A stretch of DNA of 64,000 nt from DAISKN01 sp963716925 (GCA_963716925.1 CAVQUX010000015.1:62001-126000); one strand, 5' to 3'; counted from the first letter of the stretch, positions 7,396 to 15,336 are shown. The notes: a model not told the origin generated them from the sequence alone. Made by a program: numbers and translations.

Positions 7396-8391
7396 ATGCG
7401 GAACCCGCCCGGGACCGCCTCCCCCGCGACCAAGCGGCCCGGTCCGCTGCCGGGCGCCGAGACGGTCATCGTCGCCCGGGACCCGCAGATGGTCGCGATC
7501 GTCAAGCTCCTGAAGAGACTCTCGAAAGCGCCGACCAGCGTTCTCTTGAGCGGAGAGAGCGGGACGGGGAAGGACCTGGCGGCGCATGCGCTCCATTTCT
7601 GGGGTCCCCGGGCGCCGCTGCCGATGGTCACGGTGGATCTTCCGAGCATCCCCGCCGGGCTCATGGAGAGCGAGCTCTTCGGTTTCGAGCGCGGCGCGTT
7701 CACCGGCGCCGCCGCGGCCAAAGCGGGGAAGCTGGAGCTCGCGGGGCGGGGCACCCTGTACCTGGACCACATCGGTGAGCTCCCCCCGACGCTTCAGGCG
7801 AAGCTCCTCCGCGTGGTGGAGGATTGGCGATTCGAGCGTCTGGGAAGCAACCACCCGCTCTCGCTCGAAGCCCGGATCGTCGCTTCCGCGAGCGCGGACC
7901 TGGTACAGGCGGTGGAAAGGCAGCTCTTCCGCCGGGACCTCTTCCATCGGCTGGGGGTCTTCTGGATTCGGCTTCCGCCTCTCCGGGAGCGCGCCTCCGA
8001 CGTGGTGCCCCTCGCGGAGCTCTTCTTGTCCCGCGAAGTGGAGCGTCTTTCGAGGGTACCCACGCGTTTCTCGACCGACGCCCTCGAAGCGCTCCAGGAG
8101 TACCCCTGGCCGGGAAACGTTCGCGAGCTCAAGGGCGCGGTGGAGCACGGAGCCCTCATGAGTCGAACCGACGCCATCGAGCGAGCGGACCTTCCCTCCC
8201 ATCTGCTCGAAAGAGGAGCCTCCGACTGGCCCTTCGCCCGGGACAAGCGCCCGACCCTCACGGAGGTGGAGAAGCTCTACATCGAGCGAGTCCTCAAGGA
8301 AGTGGGAGGCAACCAGACGCGGGCCGCGGAGATTCTCGGCATCAGCCGGAAGTCTCTGTGGGAGCGGCGGCGTCGCTTTGATCTAGAATGA
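7396..8391 (+). CDS. Sigma-54-dependent activator (AAA+ and Fis HTH) with altered Walker B
   Basis: A 331-residue bacterial enhancer-binding protein without a receiver domain; only about 25 residues precede the AAA+ module. Walker A is GESGTGKD (53-60) and the sigma-54-contacting loop GAFTGA is intact (100-105). Walker B reads LYLDHIGELP, so the usual D-E pair is D124-H125 and the catalytic/sensing glutamate is replaced by His. The arginine-rich sensor region (PPLRER) and a C-terminal Fis-type helix-turn-helix (NQTRAAEILGISRKSLWERRRRF) are present. ATP hydrolysis may be impaired or tuned. Without an input domain, activity may be set by expression or a partner. It lies one base after rsfS. Confidence 0.85.
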   Translation: MRNPPGTASPATKRPGPLPGAETVIVARDPQMVAIVKLLKRLSKAPTSVLLSGESGTGKDLAAHALHFWGPRAPLPMVTVDLPSIPAGLMESELFGFERGAFTGAAAAKAGKLELAGRGTLYLDHIGELPPTLQAKLLRVVEDWRFERLGSNHPLSLEARIVASASADLVQAVERQLFRRDLFHRLGVFWIRLPPLRERASDVVPLAELFLSREVERLSRVPTRFSTDALEALQEYPWPGNVRELKGAVEHGALMSRTDAIERADLPSHLLERGASDWPFARDKRPTLTEVEKLYIERVLKEVGGNQTRAAEILGISRKSLWERRRRFDLE

Positions 8392-8489
8392 GAGTCGAGG
8401 CCATGCGAGCGGAGTGCGGCGATGCACGCTAGAATGACTCTTGTAGTCGTCCCGGAGGACGGAGGGCGGAAACCGCCGCCGTCGATCTA

Positions 8490-9854
8490 ATGCGAGCCAG
8501 GACTCTCGTCACCATACTCAGCGTATTCGCTTTCGTGTGGTGGATTGTCTCGACGATCCGCCTGAACGCGGGACTGGTGACGGTGCGGCTTCCGCTGGCT
8601 CAGCCCCTCCAGCTGGAGCTGTGGCTGGTTCTCCTCGCCGGATTCGGCGCCGGAGCGGGAGTGATCCTCCTCTTCGACATCGCCGGCGGCGCTCGCCGCT
8701 TTGCCCGCGATCGCGCCCGACGACAGGCTCACCGCGCCCACGAGGAGCTCGAGGACCTGTACCTCCACGGCCTCGAAAGCCTGACCAACGGCCATCACCA
8801 GAGGGCGCTCGACCGCTTCGAGAAAGTGCTCGACCGGGACTCCGGTCATACGAACGCTCTCATCAAGAAAGGCGACAGCCTGCGCGCGCTCAAGCGGTTT
8901 CGGCAGGCGGCGGAGGTCCTGGAGAGGGCGACCCGTCAGGAGCCGGAGAACCTGCTCGCGCTCTACTCGCTCTCCGACGTCTATTTCGATGCCGGCGCCG
9001 ACGAGCGCGCGCGGGCGACGCTCGAGCGGATCATCGAGCTCGACCCCGAAACCACGGTCTCGGCCCACCGCAAACTGAGGGATCTTCTCGTTCGGCGCCA
9101 GGACTGGGACGAGGCGACCTCGGTCCAGCAGAAGCTCCTTCAGATGATCGTGAGCTCCGAGGAGCGCGAGCTCGAGCAGGTCATGGCCAAGGGAATCCGT
9201 CTGGGTCTCGGAGTCTCTCTCCTGAAGAAAGAACGAATCCGGGAGGCAGCGGACATCTTCAAGGCGCTTCTCGCGGAAGACGACCGGTTCGTGCCCGCCT
9301 ATATCCGATACGGCGAGGCGCTGGCGCTCCTGGACGACGCCGAGACCGCCATCCGCACCTGGAGGAAGGGATTCGAAGTGACGGGCTCGACCGAGCCACT
9401 CTCCGCGCTCCAGAACTTCTACCTGAGAGACGAGCAGCCGGAGGAAGCGATCGGGGTATGGAAGCAGGCCCTGATGCTTTCCGAGAACGACGTTCCGCTT
9501 CGCTACTGCCTCGGCAAGCTCTACTACCGACTCTTCATGCTGGACGAGGCCCTCCGGCAGTTCCAGCTGTGCGAGGACCGGGTCAGCGGACTTCCCTCGC
9601 TTCACCTCTACATCGCGCGGATCCTCGAGAACCAGGGAAAGATCGGGGCCGCGCTCGCGAAGACCAAGATGCTGGTGGCCGAGGTCGAGGGGCTGATGAT
9701 GGACTACGTATGCAGCGCCTGCGACTTCCGCTCCTCGGAGTGGACCGAGCGCTGCGCGAGGTGCCGGCGATGGGACACCGTCGGGCTCCACCTCCCCGTG
9801 GTGGCGGCGCCCGAGCCCACCATCCAGCCGGCGCCCACCTGGTCCACTCCTTGA
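8490..9854 (+). CDS. lapB: LapA-LapB fusion: membrane-anchored TPR protein with rubredoxin-like knuckle
   Basis: A 454-residue inner-membrane protein. Two transmembrane helices (about 5-22 and 43-63) followed by basic residues (RRFARDRARRQ) resemble LapA/DUF1049. About eight or nine TPR units follow (90-400). The C-terminus has a rubredoxin-type metal knuckle, C408-x2-C411 and C422-x2-C425, diagnostic of LapB/YciM. In Escherichia coli, LapB with FtsH controls turnover of LpxC and so LPS supply; lapA and lapB are separate adjacent genes there. Here one polypeptide seems to carry both, and lpxC lies about 3.5 kb away. comF overlaps its stop as TTGA. Assignment as LapB is strong by architecture; the LapA part is inferred from topology. 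Confidence 0.85.
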   Translation: MRARTLVTILSVFAFVWWIVSTIRLNAGLVTVRLPLAQPLQLELWLVLLAGFGAGAGVILLFDIAGGARRFARDRARRQAHRAHEELEDLYLHGLESLTNGHHQRALDRFEKVLDRDSGHTNALIKKGDSLRALKRFRQAAEVLERATRQEPENLLALYSLSDVYFDAGADERARATLERIIELDPETTVSAHRKLRDLLVRRQDWDEATSVQQKLLQMIVSSEERELEQVMAKGIRLGLGVSLLKKERIREAADIFKALLAEDDRFVPAYIRYGEALALLDDAETAIRTWRKGFEVTGSTEPLSALQNFYLRDEQPEEAIGVWKQALMLSENDVPLRYCLGKLYYRLFMLDEALRQFQLCEDRVSGLPSLHLYIARILENQGKIGAALAKTKMLVAEVEGLMMDYVCSACDFRSSEWTERCARCRRWDTVGLHLPVVAAPEPTIQPAPTWSTP

Positions 9855-10585
9855 TCCGCGCTCTCGCTTCGGAGGCGCTCCACGGTCTGGGCGCTCTCCT
9901 GTTTCCCTCGATCTGCCTCCTTTGCCGAGAGTCGCTCCCGCTGCCCCTCGAAGGGCCCCTTTGTCGGGATTGTCTCGACCGCCTTCCCAGGATCCGTGAG
10001 CCCTTCTGTCCGCGCTGCGCGCTTCCCTACGCGCCCGGGGTCGAGCCCGGTCTCTGCGGTCCGTGCCGGAGCCGCCCTCGGTACTTCCGCCGAGCCCGGG
10101 CGGAATCGCCGTACCTGGACGATATCCGTTTGTGCCTGCACGCGCTGAAGTTCGGAGGCCGACGTCGCATCGCGTCCGTCCTCGGCCGCAGGGCGGGCCG
10201 CGCCTGGGTGGCCTCTTCCGACCTCCAGGGCGCCTCCGCGGTGGTTCCCGTGCCGCTCTCGCGACGCCGCAGGCGGGAGCGCGGCTTCAACCAGGCGGAG
10301 CTGGTCGCCCGGGCGGTCTCCCGCGAGGCCGGCATTCCGCTCCGAGCTCGAGTCTTGAAGAAGACGAAAGAATGTCCTCCGCAGGCCGGCCTTTCCGCGG
10401 CCGCGCGGAGGACCAACGTCGCTTCGGCGTACCGCGCCCAACTGCCGCATGCGCTTCGAGGCAAGACGCTCCTGCTCGTCGACGACGTGCTCACGACCGG
10501 CGCCACCGCTGAAGCGGCGGCCCGGGCGCTCCTCGCCGCCGGAGCGGGAGCCGTCGACGTTCTCACGCTCGCGCGGGTTCCCTGA
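9851..10585 (+). CDS. comF: ComF-family phosphoribosyltransferase-like protein
   Basis: A 244-residue ComF/GntX-type protein. Its N-terminus has Cys pairs (CLLC, CRDC, CPRC, CGPC) typical of the zinc-finger double-zinc-ribbon region, and its C-terminal half is a type I phosphoribosyltransferase domain with PRPP motif LLVDDVLTTGAT. GFNQAELVA is also characteristic. ComF takes part in DNA uptake in competent bacteria; in many others the role is open. TTG 9851 gives a 4-nt TTGA overlap with lapB and retains all Cys pairs, so it is preferred. Confidence 0.88.
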   Translation: MIRALASEALHGLGALLFPSICLLCRESLPLPLEGPLCRDCLDRLPRIREPFCPRCALPYAPGVEPGLCGPCRSRPRYFRRARAESPYLDDIRLCLHALKFGGRRRIASVLGRRAGRAWVASSDLQGASAVVPVPLSRRRRRERGFNQAELVARAVSREAGIPLRARVLKKTKECPPQAGLSAAARRTNVASAYRAQLPHALRGKTLLLVDDVLTTGATAEAAARALLAAGAGAVDVLTLARVP

Positions 10586-10597
10586 GCGGTCAGGCGG

Positions 10598-10626
10598 TTG
10601 GGATTCACCTGGGCGTCGTCTAGAAT
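10598..10626 (+). promoter_or_regulatory. Candidate promoter of the S1/P1-like gene
   Basis: TTGGGA at 10598-10603 is followed after 17 nt by TAGAAT at 10621-10626. The start codon lies 22-25 nt further on. The same TAGAAT hexamer occurs at 8384-8389, 8430-8435 and 11515-11520, in each case upstream of a gene, but without a clear -35 box there. Confidence 0.5.
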
Positions 10627-10647
10627 GAGCGCTCTCGATTGGAGGTA

Positions 10648-11466
10648 ATGGTGAGGGTGAAATGGATTGGCATCGGAGCCGCGGTGATCCTCACCTGGGT
10701 CGCGAGCACGGAGACCGGGCGGACGTGGAACGACATCGGGCATCGACTCTACGTCGAGAAGGCCATCGAAGCTCTCCCCAAGCCTCTCAAGAGCTTCTAC
10801 GACAAGAACAAGGTCACGCTCGCCGAAGCCGTCAGCGATCCCAGTCGGTTCAGCCGGGCGATCTTCGAAGTGGACCGCCTCGAACCGTTTCCCTTCGCCG
10901 ACCTTCCCACGGATCGCGAGCTCGCAGTGCGCAAGTACGGCGAAGAGACCCTGAAGGAAGCGGGAGACACTCCCTGGCGCCTCATCGAGTCCTACCATGC
11001 GCTGGTCGAGGACTTCCGCAAGAGCGATTTCGCCAGCGCCGTCACCCACTCCGAGGAGATCGCTTTTCTAGTGGGTGAGCTCTACGTACCATTGAACGTC
11101 TCCAAGGACGGCGACGGCGAGCCCACGGGCCAGCAGGGACTTCGCGAGCGGTTCGACTCGCGGTTGATGGAGGCTTTCGGCGACAAACTGAAAGTCCCCG
11201 GTCTGGGTGCGGTCTTCCTCGATCGTCCGGCCGAGTACGCCGTCTCCATTCCGCTGAAGAGCTTCATATTCGTCGACAACATCCTGTACTTCGATTACCT
11301 CTCCCGCAAGGGCGTCCAGAGCTACGACCGCTTCTACTACGAAGGGATGTGGCTGCGGGCGCAGCCCGTCACCGAGCAGCTCCTCGCGGGAGCGGCGCAG
11401 GACGCGGCGAGCTTCTGGTATACCGCATGGGTGGAGGCGCGAAAGCCGGAGCTCCCCAAGAGCTGA
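10648..11466 (+). CDS. Secreted S1/P1-nuclease-like protein with degenerate metal site
   Basis: A 272-residue protein with a signal peptide (about residues 4-20) and mature start near RTWNDIGHR, resembling the tryptophan plus histidine start of zinc-dependent phospholipase C / S1-P1 nuclease enzymes. Where that family has a (H)xxGDxHQPLH motif, this protein reads VGELYVPLN, so several zinc ligands (Asp, His, His) are replaced by Glu, Tyr and Asn. The fold assignment is moderate, and catalysis by the usual trinuclear zinc site is doubtful. GGAGG at 10641-10645 lies 2 nt before ATG 10648 and 5 nt before GTG 10651, so GTG 10651 may be the true start. Confidence 0.6.
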   Translation: MVRVKWIGIGAAVILTWVASTETGRTWNDIGHRLYVEKAIEALPKPLKSFYDKNKVTLAEAVSDPSRFSRAIFEVDRLEPFPFADLPTDRELAVRKYGEETLKEAGDTPWRLIESYHALVEDFRKSDFASAVTHSEEIAFLVGELYVPLNVSKDGDGEPTGQQGLRERFDSRLMEAFGDKLKVPGLGAVFLDRPAEYAVSIPLKSFIFVDNILYFDYLSRKGVQSYDRFYYEGMWLRAQPVTEQLLAGAAQDAASFWYTAWVEARKPELPKS

Positions 11467-11583
11467 TCGGCGAGCCCCGTCTTGAACGCTCGCCGGGTCC
11501 CGAAGCGCACGTGGTAGAATTGACGCGAGCTCGAATCTCGTGCCCTCACGAGGCGCAATCGTTTCCCGATCTCGGAGGCCCCC

Positions 11584-12243
11584 ATGGGCCCGATTCCCAG
11601 GACGACTGGATTGCAGGCGGACGAACAACGGCAACCGAACCTCAGGGATCTGGGCGATCGAGAGCTCATCGAACTGTGCATCGCCAAGGGCGAGGACACC
11701 GAGCTGGCCTGGGAGGAGATCGTGCGGCGATACCGCCGCAAGGTTTTCGGGATCGCCTACAAGTTCACCGGACGGTACGAGGAGTCGCAGGATCTCTCGC
11801 AGGAGATCTTCCTCCGGATCTTCCGTTCGCTCGACAAGTTCGACCGGAACGCGGACTTCGGAACCTGGCTCTACTCGGTCAGCCGCAATCACTGCATCGA
11901 TCACTATCGGAGCGGGCGCCGGGAGCGGGAGATGCTCGTCCAGCACGAGGTCCAGCTCGAGGAGCTCGCCTCGGGCAAATTCGATCCGCACCGGCGCATC
12001 GAGGTCCGGGACAAGAGGGAAATGCTTCTCGAGGCTCTCTCGAGTCTTCCGAAAAAGCTCCGCGAGGCCGTCGTCCTTCGGGACATCAAGGGCCTGAGCT
12101 ACCAGGAGATCGTGGACTACTTGAGGCTTCCGGAAGGAACGGTGAAGAGCCGCATCAATCGCGGTCGGCTCGAGCTGGGGCGGGCCTTGATGGCCCTCAA
12201 GAACGCGCCCGCTGCGGGCGCGGAATCGCAGGGTAGGGTGTAA
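11584..12243 (+). CDS. ECF-type RNA polymerase sigma factor
   Basis: A 219-residue sigma-70-family extracytoplasmic-function factor. Region 2 is seen in W-E-E-I-V-R-R-Y-R-R-K-V-F-G-I-A and QDLSQEIFLRIFRSLDKFD with FGTWLYSVSRNHCIDHYR. Region 4 is seen in LSSLPKKLREAVVLRD and LSYQEIVDYLRLPEGTVKSRINRGRLEL. It recruits RNA polymerase to a dedicated promoter set. The ATG at 11584 follows 'GGAGGCCCCC'. The next gene, a STAS protein, begins at the base after its stop. No classical transmembrane anti-sigma (zinc-finger type) gene is adjacent, which is unusual. Confidence 0.9.
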   Translation: MGPIPRTTGLQADEQRQPNLRDLGDRELIELCIAKGEDTELAWEEIVRRYRRKVFGIAYKFTGRYEESQDLSQEIFLRIFRSLDKFDRNADFGTWLYSVSRNHCIDHYRSGRREREMLVQHEVQLEELASGKFDPHRRIEVRDKREMLLEALSSLPKKLREAVVLRDIKGLSYQEIVDYLRLPEGTVKSRINRGRLELGRALMALKNAPAAGAESQGRV

Positions 12244-12591
12244 ATGAACCTCGAAATCGAGTCTCGCGGCGACGTCCGGATCCTTCGCGTCCGAGAGGAG
12301 CGCCTCGTCTATTCGATGCTCGGCTCGTTCTTCGCCGAGGTCTCGAAAGTCATCGAGGCGGGGGCGAGGAAAGTAGTTCTCGATCTGTCGGCGGTCGCCT
12401 ACATCGACAGTGCCTCTGTGGGTTGTCTCATGGACATCTACCGGACGATCGCGGAGAAATCCGGAGTGATCCGGCTCCTCGGGCTCCAGGAGCGGGTGGA
12501 GACGATGGTGAGCATGACCGGCCTCCACAATTTCATGGAGATTTTCCGGGACGAGGCCGCCGCCGTCGAGAGTTTTGACGGAAAGCCATGA
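12244..12591 (+). CDS. STAS-domain anti-sigma-factor antagonist
   Basis: A 115-residue single STAS domain like SpoIIAA/RsbV. The strand-loop KVVLDLSAVAYIDSASVGCLM includes the serine region (DSASVG) that partner kinases phosphorylate in this family. Such proteins free sigma factors by binding anti-sigma kinases. No RsbW-type kinase or PP2C phosphatase is coded nearby, so its partner must be elsewhere or is the next gene product. The ATG directly abuts the sigma factor's TAA, and its last 4 nt overlap the next gene, a strongly coupled arrangement. Confidence 0.88.
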   Translation: MNLEIESRGDVRILRVREERLVYSMLGSFFAEVSKVIEAGARKVVLDLSAVAYIDSASVGCLMDIYRTIAEKSGVIRLLGLQERVETMVSMTGLHNFMEIFRDEAAAVESFDGKP

Positions 12592-12884
12592 AAAAAATCA
12601 AGATGTTGACCGGGCACGAGATCCCGCTCGACGGAGATCTGTTGTACGTACTGGAGTCGCTCTACCGCGAGGTATCGCTCAAGCGCGAGCTCAAAGCGAC
12701 TTTCGACGACATGATGAACGAGATCGTGAATATCGTCGAGGCGATGGACGAGGATGCCAGGAGGCAGTATCTCGTGGAGAGTCTGTTCCTCAATACCGTC
12801 ACTTACGAGAACGAGCGACTCGGGGCATACATGAAGAAGCTCACCGGCCGAGCCGACGGGGACAAGAACTCCAAGCTGGAGTAG
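12588..12884 (+). CDS. Small helical protein of unknown function in sigma/STAS operon
   Basis: A 98-residue, mostly helical, acidic-and-basic rich protein with no Cys, signal peptide or membrane segment. I recognise no family. The central part (LLYVLESLYREVSLKRELKA, then DDMMNEIVNIVEAMDED) could form two amphipathic helices. It overlaps the STAS gene as ATGA, so it is translated with it and may act as the missing partner between sigma factor and antagonist. That role is inferred only from position. Confidence 0.6.
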   Translation: MKKIKMLTGHEIPLDGDLLYVLESLYREVSLKRELKATFDDMMNEIVNIVEAMDEDARRQYLVESLFLNTVTYENERLGAYMKKLTGRADGDKNSKLE

Positions 12885-12904
12885 AGCGGAGCCCGGAGGA
12901 GGTG

Positions 12905-13309
12905 TTGAAACCCTGTGCGCTGGTCGCCGTCGCCGCACTTTCGCTCGCGATCGGCGGGTCGGCGCGGGCTCAGGCGGCGAAAGGCGGACCCCTCATTTCG
13001 ATCGAGCCGTCGCAGCACGACTTCGGCTCCGTCCGCCAGGATCAGAAGCTGGTCTTCGACTTCCTGGTGAAGAACACGGGAACCGAGGACCTGACGCTTC
13101 TCCGAATCGCGACCTCCTGCGGCTGCACCGCCGCTCTCCCCGCCGAGCGCGTCGTTCCCCCCGGAGGATCGACCACGCTCTCCGTCACCCTGGAAACGAG
13201 AAAGTACAAGGGCGTACTGGAGCGGAGCATCTCCGTGGCATCGAACGATCGGGGAAAGCGCGTCAGTACCGTTCGAGTGAAGGCGTTCGTGGAAGTGCCG
13301 GAGCCCTGA
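12905..13309 (+). CDS. Secreted DUF1573 protein
   Basis: A 134-residue exported protein. A signal peptide (residues 1-22, ending GGSARAQA) is followed by an Ig-like DUF1573 domain with the family pattern HDFGSVRQDQKLVFDFLVKNTG and TSCGCTAA. DUF1573 domains are extracytoplasmic and of unknown role, common in Bacteroidota and Acidobacteriota. TTG 12905 is preferred over GTG 12902 because GGAGG at 12895-12899 then has a 5-nt spacing. It follows the small orphan gene after 20 nt and may belong to the same sigma/STAS operon. Confidence 0.8.
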   Translation: MKPCALVAVAALSLAIGGSARAQAAKGGPLISIEPSQHDFGSVRQDQKLVFDFLVKNTGTEDLTLLRIATSCGCTAALPAERVVPPGGSTTLSVTLETRKYKGVLERSISVASNDRGKRVSTVRVKAFVEVPEP

Positions 13310-13314
13310 AAGCG

Positions 13315-14235
13315 CTACCGCGGTCCCGCGGAAGCGGTTCGTGCGAAAGCGGGCTCGGGCACCTCGGCCGCGACCACCGCGTCCAGAGACGGCGCCGACA
13401 GATCCCGCAATTCCGCGGTTTCCAGGATCGCCTTCACCAGCCGCGTGTGGAGCGCATGCCCGGCGCGCAGGGCGACGACGTGGGCGCGAAGCGGCTTTCC
13501 CAGGAGAACGAGATCCCCCAGGAGATCGAGGATCTTGTGTCTCACGAACTCGTCCGGGAACCGAAGCGGGTTGTTGAGGACTCCCGTCTCGCCCAGTACC
13601 ACCGCGTTGTCCAGCGAGCCGCCGAGGGCGAGGCCCGCCTGACGCATGAGCTCGACGTCCTTGAGAAAACCGAAAGTCCGGGCGGGAGCGATATCGTCCA
13701 CGAACGAGCTCTCGTCGATCTCGACCGAGTACTCCTGATGTTTCAGGAGCGGATGGTCGAAATTGATGGTATAGGTGAGGCGGAGGCGATCGCAGGGGTA
13801 TGCCGCGACGAAGCGCCCGTCGTCGCCGACCGACACCGGCCGCGTCAGCCCGAGATAGGAGCGCCATGCCGAGAGCGTGCGGACCCCGGCTTCATGAATC
13901 AGGTAGATGAAGGGAGCCGCGCTCCCATCCATGATGGGGACCTCGGGACCGTCGAGCTCGATCACGACGTTGTCGACGCCCAGCGCATGCAGCGCCGCGA
14001 GCAAGTGCTCGATGGTCTCGATCCGCACCCCATTCCTGGCGAGGCAGGTCGCGTGGTTGATATGCGAGAGGTATTCCGCGGTCGCAGGGATCTCGATGCC
14101 TCCGGCGTCCAGCCGCCGGAAGACGATGCCGCGATCGGCGCCCGCGGGCTTGAGCGATAGTTTCACTTTGCGGCCGGAATGAAGTCCGACCCCGACGCAT
14201 GTCGCCTCTTCCTTCAGAGTTCTCTGCTTCTGCAT
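13315..14235 (-). CDS. lpxC: UDP-3-O-acyl-N-acetylglucosamine deacetylase
   Basis: A 306-residue zinc enzyme for the first committed step of lipid A synthesis, removing the acetyl group from UDP-3-O-acyl-GlcNAc. Zinc ligands fit the family: H77 in IEHLLAALHALG, H233 and D237 in RHKILDLLGD, and the catalytic H260 in RAGHALH; E76 precedes H77 as in other LpxC proteins. It shows that the organism makes LPS. It converges with the sigma/STAS/DUF1573 group, with only 5 nt between the stop codons. A LapB-type regulator of LpxC turnover lies at 8490-9854. Confidence 0.97.
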   Translation of the reverse strand: MQKQRTLKEEATCVGVGLHSGRKVKLSLKPAGADRGIVFRRLDAGGIEIPATAEYLSHINHATCLARNGVRIETIEHLLAALHALGVDNVVIELDGPEVPIMDGSAAPFIYLIHEAGVRTLSAWRSYLGLTRPVSVGDDGRFVAAYPCDRLRLTYTINFDHPLLKHQEYSVEIDESSFVDDIAPARTFGFLKDVELMRQAGLALGGSLDNAVVLGETGVLNNPLRFPDEFVRHKILDLLGDLVLLGKPLRAHVVALRAGHALHTRLVKAILETAELRDLSAPSLDAVVAAEVPEPAFARTASAGPR

Positions 14236-14610
14236 TCTTCCTACGTCTTTTTCCCGCCCGCTTCGACTGAGAGATACACCCGTCAGGCTTAGGCTCTAAG
14301 CAATCCTCGTACCATCGAACGAAAGATTCAAACTTCGTGTCAACTTGATAATCAACAATAGTTTACGGTTCTTATGGCCGCCTGCGCAAGAGCGGGCGAC
14401 TGTGGCTTTCACGCCACAATCGCGGGAAGATGTGTATCTTCTGCGCACTCGAGGGCCTCGGCGCCGACTCCGAAGTCGAGCCTCTTCTGATAGGATACGC
14501 CGATCCCGGGGGATTTTCGCGTTTCGCGGAGAGAAGCTCTTTTCGGCATCGAATGCGTTCCTTCGGGGGAGGTGGTTCCCGTTGGTCGAGCGTACTTGGA
14601 AGATCGAAGC
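14236..14610. other. Divergent intergenic region lpxC / Yip1-like gene
   Basis: About 375 nt without a supported gene. It is locally AT-richer near 14300-14370. Read on the minus strand, TTGACA lies at 14343-14338, about 100 nt before the lpxC start, but no good -10 box follows at normal spacing. An inverted repeat GCTTAG-GCT-CTAAGC lies in the lpxC leader near 14288-14302, and a longer hairpin lies at 14396-14423. Confidence 0.4.
14396..14423. promoter_or_regulatory. Intergenic hairpin or operator-like inverted repeat
   Basis: TGTGGC (14401-14406) pairs with GCCACA (14413-14418) around a 6-nt loop. After one C/A mismatch the stem continues as GCGA (14396-14399) with TCGC (14420-14423). It sits between divergent genes, with no T-run, so an operator is as likely as a terminator. 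Confidence 0.3.
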
Positions 14611-15183
14611 GTGACCCCCCCGGAATCCGCTGGAGTCGACTCCGCCGGCGAGCGAAGCGACCGCATGGATCTCGGCGGCTATCTTCAGAATGGCGTCCGG
14701 ATCCTTCAACTCGACCTCAAGACCATCGACGCCGTGTCGCGCGACGAGGAAGCGCTCCTGCCCGCGCTCCTGTTCTTCGCCGTCGCCGGCCTCGCCAACG
14801 GCGCGGGCCAATTCAGCTTCCGGGGAATGGTCTTCGGTCCCATCGTGGCGACGCTCCTGTCGTTCGTGTTCGTCGGTCTCCTGAGCGTGCTCTCGCGTCT
14901 TCTCGGCGGGAGCGGCGAGTTCCTGGATCTCTATCGGCCCCTCGGGGTCGCGGCGCCGGTTTTCTGGGTGCAGGCGGTTCCCCTGCTCGGGCCGTTTCTC
15001 GTATCGCTCGCCCTCGTGTACTACGCGGTGGTCGCGGTGGTGGTGGTGGAGCGCACGGGGAACCTCCCGCGGAGTAAGTCGATAGCCATCGTGGCTCTTC
15101 TCGCCGGTATCAGTCTTTTCCTCGTTCTCGTTTTTCTCGCTTTCATCGGCTCGATGTTCCTGTTCCGCGCGATCTTTTCTTGA
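14611..15183 (+). CDS. Yip1-like multi-pass membrane protein
   Basis: A 190-residue protein with a short hydrophilic N-terminus and about five transmembrane helices (roughly AALLFFAVAGLANGAG, FGPIVATLLSFVFVGLLSVL, GVAAPVFWVQAVPLLG, FLVSLALVYYAVVAVVVV and AIVALLAGISLFLVLVFLAF). The arrangement matches bacterial Yip1-domain proteins, whose function is mostly unknown. The start is uncertain: GTG 14611 has GGAAG 8 nt upstream, while ATG 14665 or GTG 14572 are alternatives. It appears monocistronic. Confidence 0.6.
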   Translation: MTPPESAGVDSAGERSDRMDLGGYLQNGVRILQLDLKTIDAVSRDEEALLPALLFFAVAGLANGAGQFSFRGMVFGPIVATLLSFVFVGLLSVLSRLLGGSGEFLDLYRPLGVAAPVFWVQAVPLLGPFLVSLALVYYAVVAVVVVERTGNLPRSKSIAIVALLAGISLFLVLVFLAFIGSMFLFRAIFS

Positions 15184-15306
15184 GGCGGGAAAGAGTGTAA
15201 GAAGGGATTTGGAGATCGGGAGATACAGGGATTGAATCCAATCGAGCGCTCTATCTCGCCAATCGCCCTGGTCCCCCTGTCCCCCTTTCTTCGTCCGGCT
15301 CCCCGC

Positions 15307-15336
15307 TTGACATCCTGTATCGGTCGGGAATAGCTT
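15307..15336 (+). promoter_or_regulatory. Candidate promoter upstream of the small secreted protein
   Basis: A perfect TTGACA at 15307-15312 lies about 120 nt before the gene at 15433. The -10 candidate 17-18 nt downstream (ATAGCT or TAGCTT) is poor, so this is tentative. The rest of 15184-15432 holds no gene, but has GGGGCTCCGGGCCCC near 15376-15390, resembling part of the intergenic repeat family. Confidence 0.3.
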
